This document shows positions 1 to 9,539 of a stretch of DNA of 64,000 bases, one piece after another (the first letter of the stretch is position 1; each line of letters begins with the position of its first letter). The stretch is taken from assembly GCA_026182355.1 (NCBI GenBank), contig JAPFBL010000166.1, forward strand, positions 930,001 to 994,000. Direction: 5' to 3'. Under the pieces are notes generated by a model that was given only the letters and a program-made list of their open reading frames with translations, was not told where the DNA came from and made no database searches. Source of the stretch: Hermatobates lingyangjiaoensis. Taxonomy: Eukaryota > Arthropoda > Insecta > Hemiptera > Hermatobatidae. Position numbers and translations under genes: made by a program.

Positions 1-1340
1 ACGATAGTGGTTTTCTTCAAATGTTATTAATATTAGTTTGATATATGAGCCAACCGATTATACGTTTATCCTCAGAATTCAGTCATATGAAGTGGATTTT
101 ATATCATACATATTGGATTTTTTGGGTAAAATAGTTTTGTTTTAATATTTATTCGCTGATGTGTATTTCTCAAAAAAAAAATTATAAGAGGGACTCAAAA
201 TTTGATACTATACTATTGTATAATTGTATAATAATTATATACTTATATTATTGTTTATAATGGTATTATATCATTTTTATAATAGAACTTTTTACGTTTT
301 TTTTTCAATTAGCTAGCCTCAAGGGAGCATTATTATGTGTTTGTTCTCTGTTTAAATAACTGATTGTTAAAATTTGAGGTCAGTAGTGGGATTGGTGATT
401 GTTGGTTGGAGGCAGATGTCCTGAGTTGTGGACGTAAAGATAGGAGGTTGTCAGATTAATGAGGAAGAGGCAAGATGAGAGGGATTAGTGAAGCCCAGTA
501 GGGCAGCCATTACACCTCATTAGTCAAGGGCTGTGCTCTTCCCACATGGCCCTAAATTAAAACTCATTTCCCAAATGCCTTCCTTGTTAATCCAGCACCA
601 TTGGTAATAAACATTTCAAATGTTTTAGGCTCTCAGTTAGTTTCTAACTGTAGAATTACTCTTTTATTCAAGCTCTACAGCTGAACTCGCTGGCAAGCTG
701 TAAGCCGCAGACTCAACATTGGCCTTTTCACAGCTTTCACATTCAATGTTTTGACTACATTTTCACTGAACATTTCAATATTAATAAAATGCAAGGGTTT
801 ATTTTTGTCCTTTTGCGAATCTAGTCAAAATCCCTCTAGTCATAATTACTGAATGAAAATTAATTGCCAAACAACAATAGAGAGTAAAATATTTATTTAT
901 TATCCAACGTCTCCCTCTGCCTATTGGGCCATTCGGTGACGCGCTGACCAGTAGAGATGCTAATCTACATAAATTTTGATGTCATGTTGAGATGGAGTCA
1001 AAGCAGGATAGTCCTTTAAGTGGAGGTCAAAATCGTGGGAATCAAATAAAATATTACCAACGAGATCAGGCAAATCAAGGTAATAACAATGAATTAAAAG
1101 TTATAGGTATCAAATAGAAAAAATAAGTGCAATTCGACTATTCTTATGATTTTTACTCCTTAGATCGACATACTAACATCAATTATTTTTAACATATTCT
1201 CTTCCACTTCAGCTATGTTTTAATCTTTACAAAAAAAACATTAAAACAGGTGAATAAAACTATTGTAGATAGATAAATTAAATTGAAAAATGATTAACAG
1301 AAATATAGGGTAACTTGAGCCTACTGATACCCAAGGAAAT
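1..1340. other. Non-coding AT-rich DNA with a GC-richer island
   Basis: No open frame or repeat was recognised. From about 360 to 640 the base composition is clearly less AT-rich than its surroundings and contains several TAAT/ATTA-type cores (for example near 455, 520, 555 and 585). This could be unique, perhaps regulatory, DNA; that reading is an inference from composition only. Confidence 0.4.
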
Positions 1341-1365
1341 GTGCTACAGATTAGAGCAGCAACGT

Positions 1366-1480
1366 ACGAAGTATGATCAAAAAGTCAGGACACTTGTTGA
1401 ATTTCGTGTGTTGTGTACTTTCTGATTTCAAAATTGTATTCCTTGTATTGGTCAATTCGTCACGATCATATGTTCACATA
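1366..1480 (+). mobile_element. Mariner-like 5' terminal fragment (dispersed repeat copy 1)
   Basis: This segment of roughly 115 bp follows a TA and begins CGAAGTATGATCAAAAAGTC. It runs to a motif ATCATATGTTCACA near 1465. Two further copies are at 33285-33400 (+) and 33705-33835 (-). The TA followed by a terminal GATCAAAAAGT stretch resembles mariner-type inverted termini. No transposase follows it here. Homology among the three copies is direct observation; the mariner assignment is an inference. Confidence 0.45.
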
Positions 1481-2566
1481 TGACAGTTAAAACATCAACT
1501 ATGTTTCCTCATGACCGAAGTGTCGCGGTCTTCAACTAAAAGAGATAACAACTTCACAGTCATTATACGTCATCTACATTGCTACAAAACGCAATTTATT
1601 ATTCCCATTCCACTTTCCTACAACCCAGGAAGTTATTTTATATCCAACAAATGGTGAACCATGAAAATTAACTGAAGTTGACGTAGGCGCACAATATCTG
1701 CTAGTACAGGTTATTTCAACCATCAATATAAAACCTCTTTCTGAAGTTTTCTGACTAAAAGACGCTCTGATTTCTTCGATTTGAGGTAGTTCAATATGTA
1801 GTAGCATGTATTTCATTTCGAACAACTAGATACTGAAATTCGTTATAGGTATTTCATTGATAATTAGGATACAAGTAGTACGTTAAATGATAAAATCAGC
1901 TTATCATCTCTTTTCTGCGGTATATTAAGAAATAACACCTCCGAGAGGGTACATTTGTGTTACCCTGAATCAATGAGGTTTGACATGTGTGAACAATCAA
2001 TTAATATCAAGAGTCCCTTATTGCCATATATAATCATTGACAATGAAAAAATATCAAAGATAAGTGAATTAAAGGAAAACTTTTCAAAGGGCGAATTAGA
2101 GTGTTGTGTCACACACAGAACTGCAGAAGAAAAGAGGCCGCTTGGGAAATTACTTTTCGCCTGTTTTCGACTCCTTTGATCCCACCTTGGCCATTTAATC
2201 GGCTCGCTGCTCCTCCAGTCAACTTCCTGCATCCTCACCTCTTTTACTCTGACATTTTATATTATGTTTTTCCTCTTCATTTTATTTAGTTTTTTTTTTG
2301 ACTGACATTATTACTGACGTAACACTATATGATTTATTATCTTCTTCTTTGAGATAGGGGCAATTTTCTTTTTAATTTTCTTTAAATAGATAAATGACAC
2401 AGTGGTTTCACCTAAAATATGAAAATACTTCGTAGGCTTATAATATAATAGTCATGAATTTTTCGAGTAGAGTACTCTGTCGTTTATCTTAGCAGGAAAT
2501 ATGGCTTTTATATTCAACTATATTATTTAGTCAAAGTTTTCATATATATTATATAATAAAAAGATT
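1481..2566. other. Non-coding stretch with a second GC-richer island
   Basis: The reverse strand has an 83-codon open frame at 1574-1825 with no recognised domain. The segment 1925-2260 is less AT-rich and holds ATCAAAG (near 2052) and CCTTTGAT (near 2173), which resemble TCF/LEF sites, plus TAAT cores. No function can be assigned. Confidence 0.35.
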
Positions 2567-2630
2567 TCACATAAACACGTGAAACAACAATCAATGATCA
2601 AACCACAATAAGAAATGGGAAAACAAGACT

Positions 2631-2666
2631 AAGATCTTTCAACCGTAACAAGTGTTCTTCGTCAGA
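2631..2666 (-). ncRNA. Hammerhead ribozyme-like motif, family A
   Basis: The minus strand reads CTGACGA, a degraded helix II, GAA, then the palindrome AGATCT followed by T. The helix-II stem has lost pairing compared with other family A copies, so activity is doubtful. Confidence 0.5.
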
Positions 2667-2713
2667 GTCAAAAACCCAACTGTTGGTTTTTTGACTGTCA
2701 GTAGGGTTTTCGA

Positions 2714-2750
2714 CTCTGACAAAGACCGCTTGTTACGGTTGAAAGATCTT
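2714..2750 (+). ncRNA. Hammerhead ribozyme-like motif, family A (box I mutated)
   Basis: Box I reads CTGACAA instead of CTGANGA. Helix II ACCG/CGGT, GAA and the AGATCT palindrome plus T are intact. The change in the invariant G suggests an inactive copy. Confidence 0.5.
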
Positions 2751-2782
2751 AGTCTTTTTTTCCCATTTCTTACTGTGGTTTG

Positions 2783-2822
<40 letters not shown>

Positions 2823-2931
2823 AAACGGAAATACTCTCCAAACTAGACACAATACGAGTTCAAAATTAATATATATGAGAAAAAAATATGTATTGTATGT
2901 ATATGTATATACACATATACATAAATATATA

Positions 2932-3190
2932 CTTCGTTGAATAACTGACCATATTTTACTGATGTCATATTCTTCTCTAGTTTTTCGAGGTTTCTGAATA
3001 CTTTCTTATTTCCTTCATCCAAACGTTGGAGAATATTAATTAGAGTAGAACTGACATGTTTCGACTGGCTTTCAATCGAATAATTAATATTCTCCAACGT
3101 TTGGATGAAGGATAGAAGAAGGTATTTAGAAACTCGAAAAACTGGTGAAGAAAATGACATCAGTAAAATATGTTCAGTTATTCAACGAAA
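2932..3190. repeat. Inverted pair of PLE 5'-coding fragments, family D
   Basis: Arms of about 110 bp (2932-3042 and 3081-3190) are reverse complements. Each encodes a fragment ending near MTSVKYGQLFNE, which matches the N-terminal PLE frame at 5979-6160. The centre (about 3047-3080) keeps the second half of the family D ribozyme: CCAGTC, GAA and the ACATGT palindrome. Both arms end near simple repeats. Confidence 0.75.
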
Positions 3191-3222
3191 TATTTTCCAT
3201 CTTTGTGTCCATTTATACATTG

Positions 3223-3228
<6 letters not shown>

Positions 3229-3281
<53 letters not shown>

Positions 3282-3313
3282 ATGTATGTATGTATGTATG
3301 TATGTATGTATGT
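3229..3313. repeat. (TG)n-(TATG)n compound microsatellite
   Basis: About 44 bp of TG followed by about 40 bp of TATG units. It lies just beyond the family D inverted pair and produces artefactual Cys-Val frames. Confidence 0.97.
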
Positions 3314-3319
3314 TAAATA

Positions 3320-5210
3320 CTTGTAGAAATACACTTTATTTGTAAATTTGTTGCAAAAGTTTTTTTTAGGATTAAACAATGAAAGTAATATCTGTGGAAT
3401 GTTTCAATTCAGCTGAGTGTAATTGCGGTGGGATTATTGCTAAAGGTTTGGCTCTTCTATAGGAATTGTTGAAAATTGAGGCAAGTAGTAGGAAGTCACG
3501 GATAAGACATAATGTTGACTTGGATCGCGTACAAAACAAAAACCTTAAGCGAATTTAGTAGGTTCGCAAACGGAATACGTAACAGGCCACTATCTGCATT
3601 TCCTTTATTCTCAGTTTGGATGAAACTGAAAATTGAAAAAGCTATATTTCAAATGGAATGTAGAGTTGCTTTCATAACCGGATTCTATGTATGAGTTAAT
3701 ATTTTGCGATTCACCGCATAACTTATATTGTTATATAGTATATCATTTTAATATTGTGAACTCAGAAATACAAACATATTAACATTAGCCCAGCATACTT
3801 CTAAGAACTATTAGCCCAGAACAACTATGCTCCCTAATGAGTAAGAAGAGTAATAAAAGAACTAATTACTTTATTTTTTTCCTTTAACATATTGTTTTGT
3901 ACTTTCAGTCATATAAACTATTAGAGCCATTTTAACGTCAATTAGATTTTGTTAGAATAAATCCTCAAAAAAAAAAAAAGGGATATAATTCATATTATTA
4001 ACTGTATATACATATTAATAATAATGAACATAATATTTATGGTTATTTGAATAGGTTATCAATATGGTTATGGATTCCGTATAAGGGATTTCTTAACTGC
4101 TACTATTGCTAGCTCTAAGAGCTTATTTCGCCAGTTGATAAAAATTCAAAATCTGCGTTTACAATAATAATGTTACGAGTAAAAAATAAAATATATCTAT
4201 CAAAAAAAATGTACTTAGAACTTATTTAAAAACTATGAATCTTTATGTAAACTTGTCTGCATTAAAAAGGAAGGTGTTGCATGACCCAACGGGTTATGGG
4301 TACTCTAGTGTATATGTAAAAGTTCAGAAATAAACTTCAGACAATTAATACTCACACTGACAGTAACCAAGCACACCATATTATAACTCCATTATAACTA
4401 TAGAGTAAGGATACACCTATAGTCCTATATTCCGTGTTCACGTACACGATATGCTTGGACATCATTTTTTTCCTCCCTATGATTATTGAACTTAAAATTA
4501 TAGACGGTAATGGTATCTTTCAATTATAGTTGCTTAAATTTATATTATATTAAATATATATCTCCTTATATTTTATTATATTAAAATTACAGAGTAAAAC
4601 ACACAGAAACAACTTCTTCTTCCTTCGTTAACAACCATCTTCCTCAGGAGAATGACGTGAACCATTAACGATGCAAGACAAGACTGACGTATGCGTAGAA
4701 ACCCTCTGAAAGTGTTAGCACCTTATGGAGAGAGAGGAAACAAGAAACGTTATAGTAAAAGAAATAAAAGCAAATAATACAAATACATATTATAATCAAA
4801 ATAAAATAAATTAACTTTTATCAACTAACTTTTATTAACAACATAATTTAATATGGAAGTAACAGAAATGATGCTAATATATATACAGCTAATAAGAAAA
4901 GAGTATTCAGAATATCTGAATACTCAATGATGAGTAAGATTACCCGTTGTTACTACATTTGTTTTCCTTTTATAAATTGTTTAGTTCTTGGAGATGACCA
5001 GTTATCCCAAGGATAGCATCAGTAACAAGAGAAAATAAATTATTGAACGACTTCCTTAAGTTCAAGTAACATTAAGCAAGAATAACAATGAACTGGGTTT
5101 CACATCCTATATTCATACTGTCGCCATTTGTAGCGAAATCTACCTGAGATATGGAATTTTTGAAATCAGTCTGTAGGAAATAAATTTCTGCCGAATTAGA
5201 TAGATATTGG
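3320..5210. other. Non-coding AT-rich DNA
   Basis: Only scattered open frames of about 60 codons or fewer, homopolymer runs and unique-looking AT-rich sequence. I see no gene or repeat I can name. Confidence 0.5.
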
Positions 5211-5545
5211 AGGCCAGGTTATTTCAGTGGTTAACGTACTCGCCTCTGAACTGATAGGAACGGGGTTCGATACCCACCAGGCCCTTGATTTATTCACATG
5301 GAAGTTGAATAAACCTGTGCACGTCATCCCTTGGAGAAGGGCGTTAAACCGTCGGTTCTGAGCCTGCGCGATGTCAGGTACTCGTTAATGATCCATACTG
5401 TAAACACACTTGAGTTAGGAAAAATTTGCGTCTCACTGTAGAATCAATCTTCATCGTGTGGTATCACAAAGGGCCAATACGTGTGTGTGTGTCACAAAGG
5501 TGTATGTGTGTTCCTTTGTGGGACTGCACTGCAACCTAACCTAGA
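5211..5545 (+). mobile_element. tRNA-derived SINE, family 1, copy 1
   Basis: The 5' part is tRNA-like. The A-box region is TTTCAGTGGTTAACGTACTC, and an exact B box GGTTCGATACC lies at 5264-5274. The body then carries blocks shared with copies at 14694-14990 (+), 31723-32045 (-) and 55416-55734 (-): TTTATTCACATGGAAG, GATGTCAGGTACTCG, ACTTGAGTTAGGAAAA and the 3' end CACTGCAACCTAACCTA. A TG-rich insertion lies near the 3' end. Such elements are transcribed by RNA polymerase III and mobilised by a LINE partner. This copy is the best preserved, with an intact B box. Confidence 0.85.
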
Positions 5546-5920
5546 TAGATAGTTTTGCTATGAAGTATGGAAATAGCAGTTAATATCTTATTAAATACTC
5601 TACTTATAATTATTTTGGTGTATAAAATGTTCAGTCACTGGTTTGACGCCATTTCTTCAGGAGAAAAACACCACCTGTTCTTTGACTGTACTCATATTTC
5701 TTGCCCTTTCATGTGTTTTTGTCGATTCTTTCCCCTTTTGAAACATGACTACTTCATCCCAGGCTGCAACCTTCATTTCATTCTGTTTCAGTGCTCTGTT
5801 TCCAGTCACCCTGAATCTTACCGGCAGTCTCCAGAGTCTTTGCTATTTAGTAAACAGTCTCCATCATGTAAACATTTCTTTTCCTCATTCATTTTAATTA
5901 ATCCAAAATGATAGAAATAC
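5546..5920. other. Non-coding stretch
   Basis: A 114-codon open frame (5567-5911, +) spans it, but it is rich in Phe, Ser and His, has no recognised domain and uses pyrimidine-rich sequence. I do not regard it as a supported gene. Confidence 0.35.
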
Positions 5921-5965
5921 TTATTTTTTGTTGAAATTTCTTCCTGACCATTCAAAATTTAAGTG

Positions 5966-5975
<10 letters not shown>

Positions 5976-6009
<34 letters not shown>

Positions 6010-6210
6010 TTGTAAAATTTAGTAGCAGTCCTTCATTCAAGCATATTTCATTGAATAACTGACCGTATTTCACTGATGTCATTTTCTTCACCAGTTTTTC
6101 GAGGTGTCTGAATAACTTCTTCTTTCCTTCATCCAAACGATGGAGAATATTACTTAAGAGGGAACCGACATGTTTCGACTGGCTTCCAGTCATCTTCAGG
6201 GTAATTCAAT
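5976..6210 (-). mobile_element. Solo PLE terminal repeat: ribozyme, N-terminal ORF fragment, (TA)n
   Basis: Read on the minus strand this is a hammerhead motif (6163-6205), then an open frame of about 50 codons, then a (TA)n tract (5973-6001). The frame includes LFRHLEKLVKKMTSVK and ends FNEICLNEGLLLNFTN. The FN-x-C-L-x-E-x-L-L pattern recurs at 25380-25430, 40945-40995 and 60410-60465, and matches the N-terminal region of Penelope-like ORFs. No RT or endonuclease is attached, so this looks like an isolated pseudo-LTR. The ORF start ATG falls inside ribozyme box I/helix II, so ribozyme and coding sequence overlap. Confidence 0.75.
6163..6205 (-). ncRNA. Hammerhead ribozyme, family D (best preserved in window)
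   Basis: The minus strand reads CTGAAGA, helix II GACTGG-AAG-CCAGTC (6 bp, perfect), GAA, palindrome ACATGT, and C at the cleavage position. Helix I pairs at least three bases: ACC before box I with GGT after the cleavage residue. All core residues are present. Helix III would be formed by the six-base palindrome, so a dimer is the likely active form, as proposed for PLE hammerheads. Copies: 51268-51307 and a half copy at 3047-3080. Confidence 0.85.
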
Positions 6211-7670
6211 AAATGGTTAAAGAAATTACTTTATATATATGTGTGTAAGCTGGCAACCTTGTTGTCAGCTGATATGAGTGTAACCTTTCAAAATATGGTG
6301 TCTAATGTTTATTTACATTTATATGGATTTATTATTTAATTCTGTTTAGAATATTATTATCAGTTATTAATTGTTCTTAATTCGGAGTGTTAACGTGTAA
6401 TATAATTTTTGTTTATAAAATAAAATCACATTCAGACTGAACTTACATTTCGAAGAAAATATTGTACCTTCAGGTAGGGATTCAGGAACAATTGTTGAAT
6501 ATTCAGAATTGATTTTCTTAATTAATACTTCTGTATATTGTAATTGACATCATACGAAAGATTCACACTCTGTTTCCTGAAGAGGCGAAAACAATTGATG
6601 ATGTTCTGTATGAATGTGGTTGTAATTACCTTGAAGAGGATATAGTTCGTCATTTCATACCTGAAACCAATTGAAATAAGAGATACTTCTCTAAAAAGTA
6701 ATTATGTTGTTCGTTAAAGTACTTCAAATCGGTAGATTAATTTAAACAAAGGACTGTAGGAAGCGCAAGACAACTGACAATGCCGCAGAACGCCCGAGTT
6801 CTGTTAGAATCAGGGACCCATTTTAGTAACAATAAGAACATACCAGAGCGATCAACGATTTCAACTTTCTTACATCTGTGTAGCTGTTATGAACACATTG
6901 AAACAAATTACATCATTATTAATTACCTATGAACTTGATATTACGTGTACATGATAGCCACATTGAAATAAAACCAAAAATTAATTATCAGTAAGCTTGA
7001 TATTTTGTTTACGTATGGTTGAGTGTAGACCACTCCTGATTTTTAATGAAGTATGGTTCTATAAATTCAACCACTTCAAATTTAAATTATGTTGAATCTC
7101 TCTTCTAATCAGCCTATACAAAGTTGACAATATCCTAAAGATGAATAGTCTTTTACTACTGCGTGGTAAAAGATAAAGTTAGGTGCTTGGACAGGAGTAA
7201 CGTTTAAAATTTGTTCTAAACTTAAAGTAATACCAACTTTTCAAAATCACTCTGTCTTAATCTTCGCTAGATTTAATTGGGTCTACTTAAAACTTTCATC
7301 AATTTTCGCCGTTTAAATTTTCTCTCGTCACGTTCTGCTCTTCCTCTTCTGTGTAACTAAGAAGAATATTCTCTTCTTTTTAGTATGTTATTGAATAATA
7401 AGATAAGAAATAATACATTAATAACCATTTCATAGTTTACTGTAGTAACCTCAGAGTTTTTAAAAATTATGAAAGTATTTTAATTTTAGTGAAAATGTTA
7501 AGTAAATTGACAGTGTTTTACAGTTGTGGGCCATCACGGTCTACGTCTAAGTCTAAGCTCGGATAACAATCAGCAGAATTACTAGCTAACATAGTAATAG
7601 ATAAATCAGCGTCGAACCATATATATATATAAATATATATATAACACAATTAAAAGAAACGGTCCAGCGG
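6211..7670. other. Non-coding AT-rich DNA
   Basis: No supported gene. Near 7018-7045 a short motif (GTTGAGTGTAGACCACTCC) is shared with the 3' ends of the dispersed repeats at about 20645 and 24447. Confidence 0.5.
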
Positions 7671-7730
7671 ACTTTTTTACAATAAAATAAAAAACGAAGG
7701 AAACACACAGAAAGACACAGACATAACTCA

Positions 7731-7761
7731 CATCGATATTTCGACAATCGTCGTCATCAGG
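7731..7761 (-). ncRNA. Hammerhead ribozyme-like motif, family B
   Basis: The minus strand reads CTGATGA, one extra C, helix II GAC-GATT-GTC, GAA, the palindrome ATAT, and C at the cleavage position. It is identical to the copy in the opposite arm. The three-base helix II and the extra base lower confidence in activity. Confidence 0.6.
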
Positions 7762-8049
7762 AGGTGCGAAGAGCGAAGAGCGAAGAGTCCCGCAGGAAGA
7801 CAGGGCGGTACTGAACTCGGAAACCGCAGCCAGTACCCCACCACTTACCACCAAGCGGGGGAAGGGAGGGAAGGAAATGAAGAGCCAAATTAAGACGTAA
7901 AAGGAACGAGTAAAAATTATAACTATAAAAAATTATAAAAAAGTAGATAAATCAAATTAAAATTAATAAAAATAATAAATAAAAAGTAAAATAAAAAATA
8001 ATAAATAAATAAATAAAAAATAATAAATAAATAAATAAATCATAAATAA

Positions 8050-8625
8050 ATTATCGGTTGAGGTTGAGTCCGGGGAAGAGCGAGCATCAAGTAAGCATAT
8101 GTATGCCTCCTCTGAAGCTCTTAGGGTAACTTTATTGTTGGATTCGGGGATCTGTTTCAGGATCTGAACCCTGAAACAGTCATTGAAACTGAGTCCATGC
8201 GAGTTTCGCATGGATGGCTACAGGATAGTTACTGCGTTGACCGACTGAAGCCCTATGACCATTCATACGAAGGCTCAACTTATTAGAAGTTAAGCCAACG
8301 TAAAAGGAGTCACACTGAGTGCAATCCAGTCGGTAAACACAGTTGCTCGAGGTACAGGAGGAATTGACCTGAACCGGGTAGGAACTATGGTGGAGAGGGG
8401 AATCGAAGGAAGGATTAGGATTAACAATCAGGCAAGTTTGACAGCCACGGCGTCCACATTGTTTCATTCCAGGAACAGGATTGGAAGGCTGAGGGGAAAT
8501 ATGAGAGAAAATGCTTTTTAGATTGGCAGGTTTACGGTAGGAAATAGAAGGGGGGTGATTAAAGATGGAAGAAGTAGAAGTAGAAGTAGACAGAATCGGA
8601 AAAGACTCCTTAATTATACTCCTTT
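8050..8625 (-). pseudogene. PLE ORF fragment: CxxC zinc-finger-like motif and GIY-YIG endonuclease, frameshifted
   Basis: The minus-strand frame starts upstream of 8610 (YRKPANLKSIFSH), followed by a Cys-rich block CGRRGCQTC. After that comes the GIY-YIG-type core CVYRLDCTQCDSFYVGLTSN with LSLRMNGHR, which carries the usual Tyr-Val-Gly and Arg/His residues. Near 8190-8215 the frame shifts, and the continuation is read from another frame (SHGLSFNDCFRVQILKQIPE, then LRASEEAYICLLDA). The reverse transcriptase domain is absent, so the element is 5'-truncated. The Cys-rich linker before the nuclease is seen in PLEs such as the Neptune group; that clade assignment is an inference. The GIY-YIG nuclease nicks target DNA during retrotransposition. 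Confidence 0.8.
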
Positions 8626-8880
8626 AGATTAGATTTAATTAGACTCCTTATTTTACTTTTTATTTATTATTTTTATTAATTTTAATTTGATTTATCTACT
8701 TTTTTATAATTTTTTATAGTTATAATTTTTACTCGTTCCTTTTACGTCTTAATTTGGCTCTTCATTTCCTTCCCTCCCTTCCCCCGCTTGGTGGTAAGTG
8801 GTGGGGTACTGGCTGCGGTTTCCGAGTTCAGTACCGCCCTGTCTTCCTGCGGGACTCTTCGCTCTTCGCTCTTCGCACCT

Positions 8881-8911
8881 CCTGATGACGACGATTGTCG
8901 AAATATCGATG
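8881..8911 (+). ncRNA. Hammerhead ribozyme-like motif, family B
   Basis: Same motif as at 7731-7761 in opposite orientation: CTGATGA, C, GAC-GATT-GTC, GAA, ATAT, C. Helix I: CACCTC before box I pairs with GATGTG after the cleavage residue, with one mismatch. Confidence 0.6.
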
Positions 8912-9027
8912 TGAGTTATGTCTGTGTCTTTCTGTGTGTTTCCTTCGTTTTTTATTTTATTGTAAATATATATATATATATATATATACACTTTTTCGTT
9001 GGAAATACGATCAAAAACGGACAAATA

Positions 9028-9185
9028 TAGTTCAATATAGACAAAGAAACATAGAGAAATCAAAAGAACACACTTACCAGTGCGCTTAGTTTCCCTCTCT
9101 TATCTCTCCTGAAGACGGTTCAAACCGAAAATTAGAGACTGTAAGTGTGTTCTTTTGATTTCTCTATGTTTCTTTGTCTATATTG

Positions 9186-9190
<5 letters not shown>
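9028..9190 (+). repeat. Perfect 50-bp inverted repeat enclosing a hammerhead motif
   Basis: Arms 9028-9077 and 9141-9190 are exact reverse complements (50 of 50). The loop holds the family F hammerhead (9103-9138). In an RNA from this strand, the arms would extend helix I. (TA)n tracts flank both sides (about 8966-8990 and 9189-9242). Confidence 0.9.
9103..9138 (+). ncRNA. Hammerhead ribozyme, family F
   Basis: CTGAAGA, one C, helix II GGTT-CA-AACC (4 bp), GAA, palindrome AATT, A at the cleavage position. Helix I pairs TCTC before box I with GAGA after cleavage. All core residues are present. The palindrome is only four A/T bases, so helix III would be weak. Confidence 0.75.

Positions 9191-9242
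<52 letters not shown>
9189..9242. repeat. (TA)27 microsatellite
   Basis: About 54 bp of uninterrupted TA directly at the outer end of the 50-bp inverted repeat. Confidence 0.97.
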
Positions 9243-9246
<4 letters not shown>

Positions 9247-9252
9247 ATCTGT

Positions 9253-9508
9253 GATCAAACCACAATAAGAAATGGGAAAAACAAGACTATAAAAAGATTT
9301 CACATAAACACGTGAAATAACAATCAATGATCAAACCACAATAAGAAATGGGAAAACAAGACTACTTATTTTTTATTGTGGTTTGATCATTGATTGTTAT
9401 TTCACGTGTTTATGTGAAATCTTTTTATAGTCTTGTTTTCCCATTTCTTATTGTGGTTTGATCATTGATTGTTATTTCACGTGTTTATGTGAAATCTTTT
9501 TATATATC
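9253..9508. repeat. Compound palindrome of family A flank sequence without ribozyme
   Basis: A unit containing GATCAAACCACAATAAGAAA and CACGTGAAATAACAATCAAT is present twice in direct orientation on the left and twice inverted on the right. Arms of about 90 bp (9253-9342 and 9374-9463) pair almost perfectly. The hammerhead core normally found between these flanks is missing. A TC/TG-rich microsatellite follows (9509-9537). Confidence 0.85.
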
Positions 9509-9539
9509 TCTCTCTGTGTGTGTGTGTGTGTGTGTGTTC

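Larger units (their letters stand above)
2583..2790. repeat. Inverted pair of PLE-type terminal repeats, family A
   Basis: The left arm (about 2595-2685) and right arm (about 2700-2786) are reverse complements. Both contain the flank sequence GATCAAACCACAATAAGAAA or its complement and one hammerhead-like core each, pointing outward. A (TA)n tract of about 34 bp abuts the right end (2786-2818). At least nine further copies, whole or half, occur in the window. Confidence 0.8.
7676..8966 (-). mobile_element. PLE remnant (zinc-finger/GIY-YIG type) between inverted terminal repeats
   Basis: Arms 7676-7994 and 8648-8966 are 319-bp reverse complements that match almost perfectly. Each carries one family B hammerhead motif (7731-7761 minus, 8881-8911 plus). 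Between them lies the C-terminal coding part of a PLE on the minus strand. Terminal repeats on both sides, one of them inverted, are typical of Penelope-like elements. A (TA)n tract abuts the right arm (8967-8990). Near identity of the arms suggests a recent or gene-converted copy. Confidence 0.85.

Noticed and set aside
1574..1825. 83-codon reverse frame
   Set aside because: No recognised domain, no splice or repeat context to support it, and length is near chance for this composition.
3105..3379. Open frames with Cys-Val or Tyr-Ile runs (also at 25252, 35295, 47069, 51616)
   Set aside because: They are translations of TG and TA microsatellites.
4590..4680. Possible ribozyme or PLE leader near CATCTTCCTCAGGAGAATGAC
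   Set aside because: Only a partial box I complement is seen; no stem or second box.
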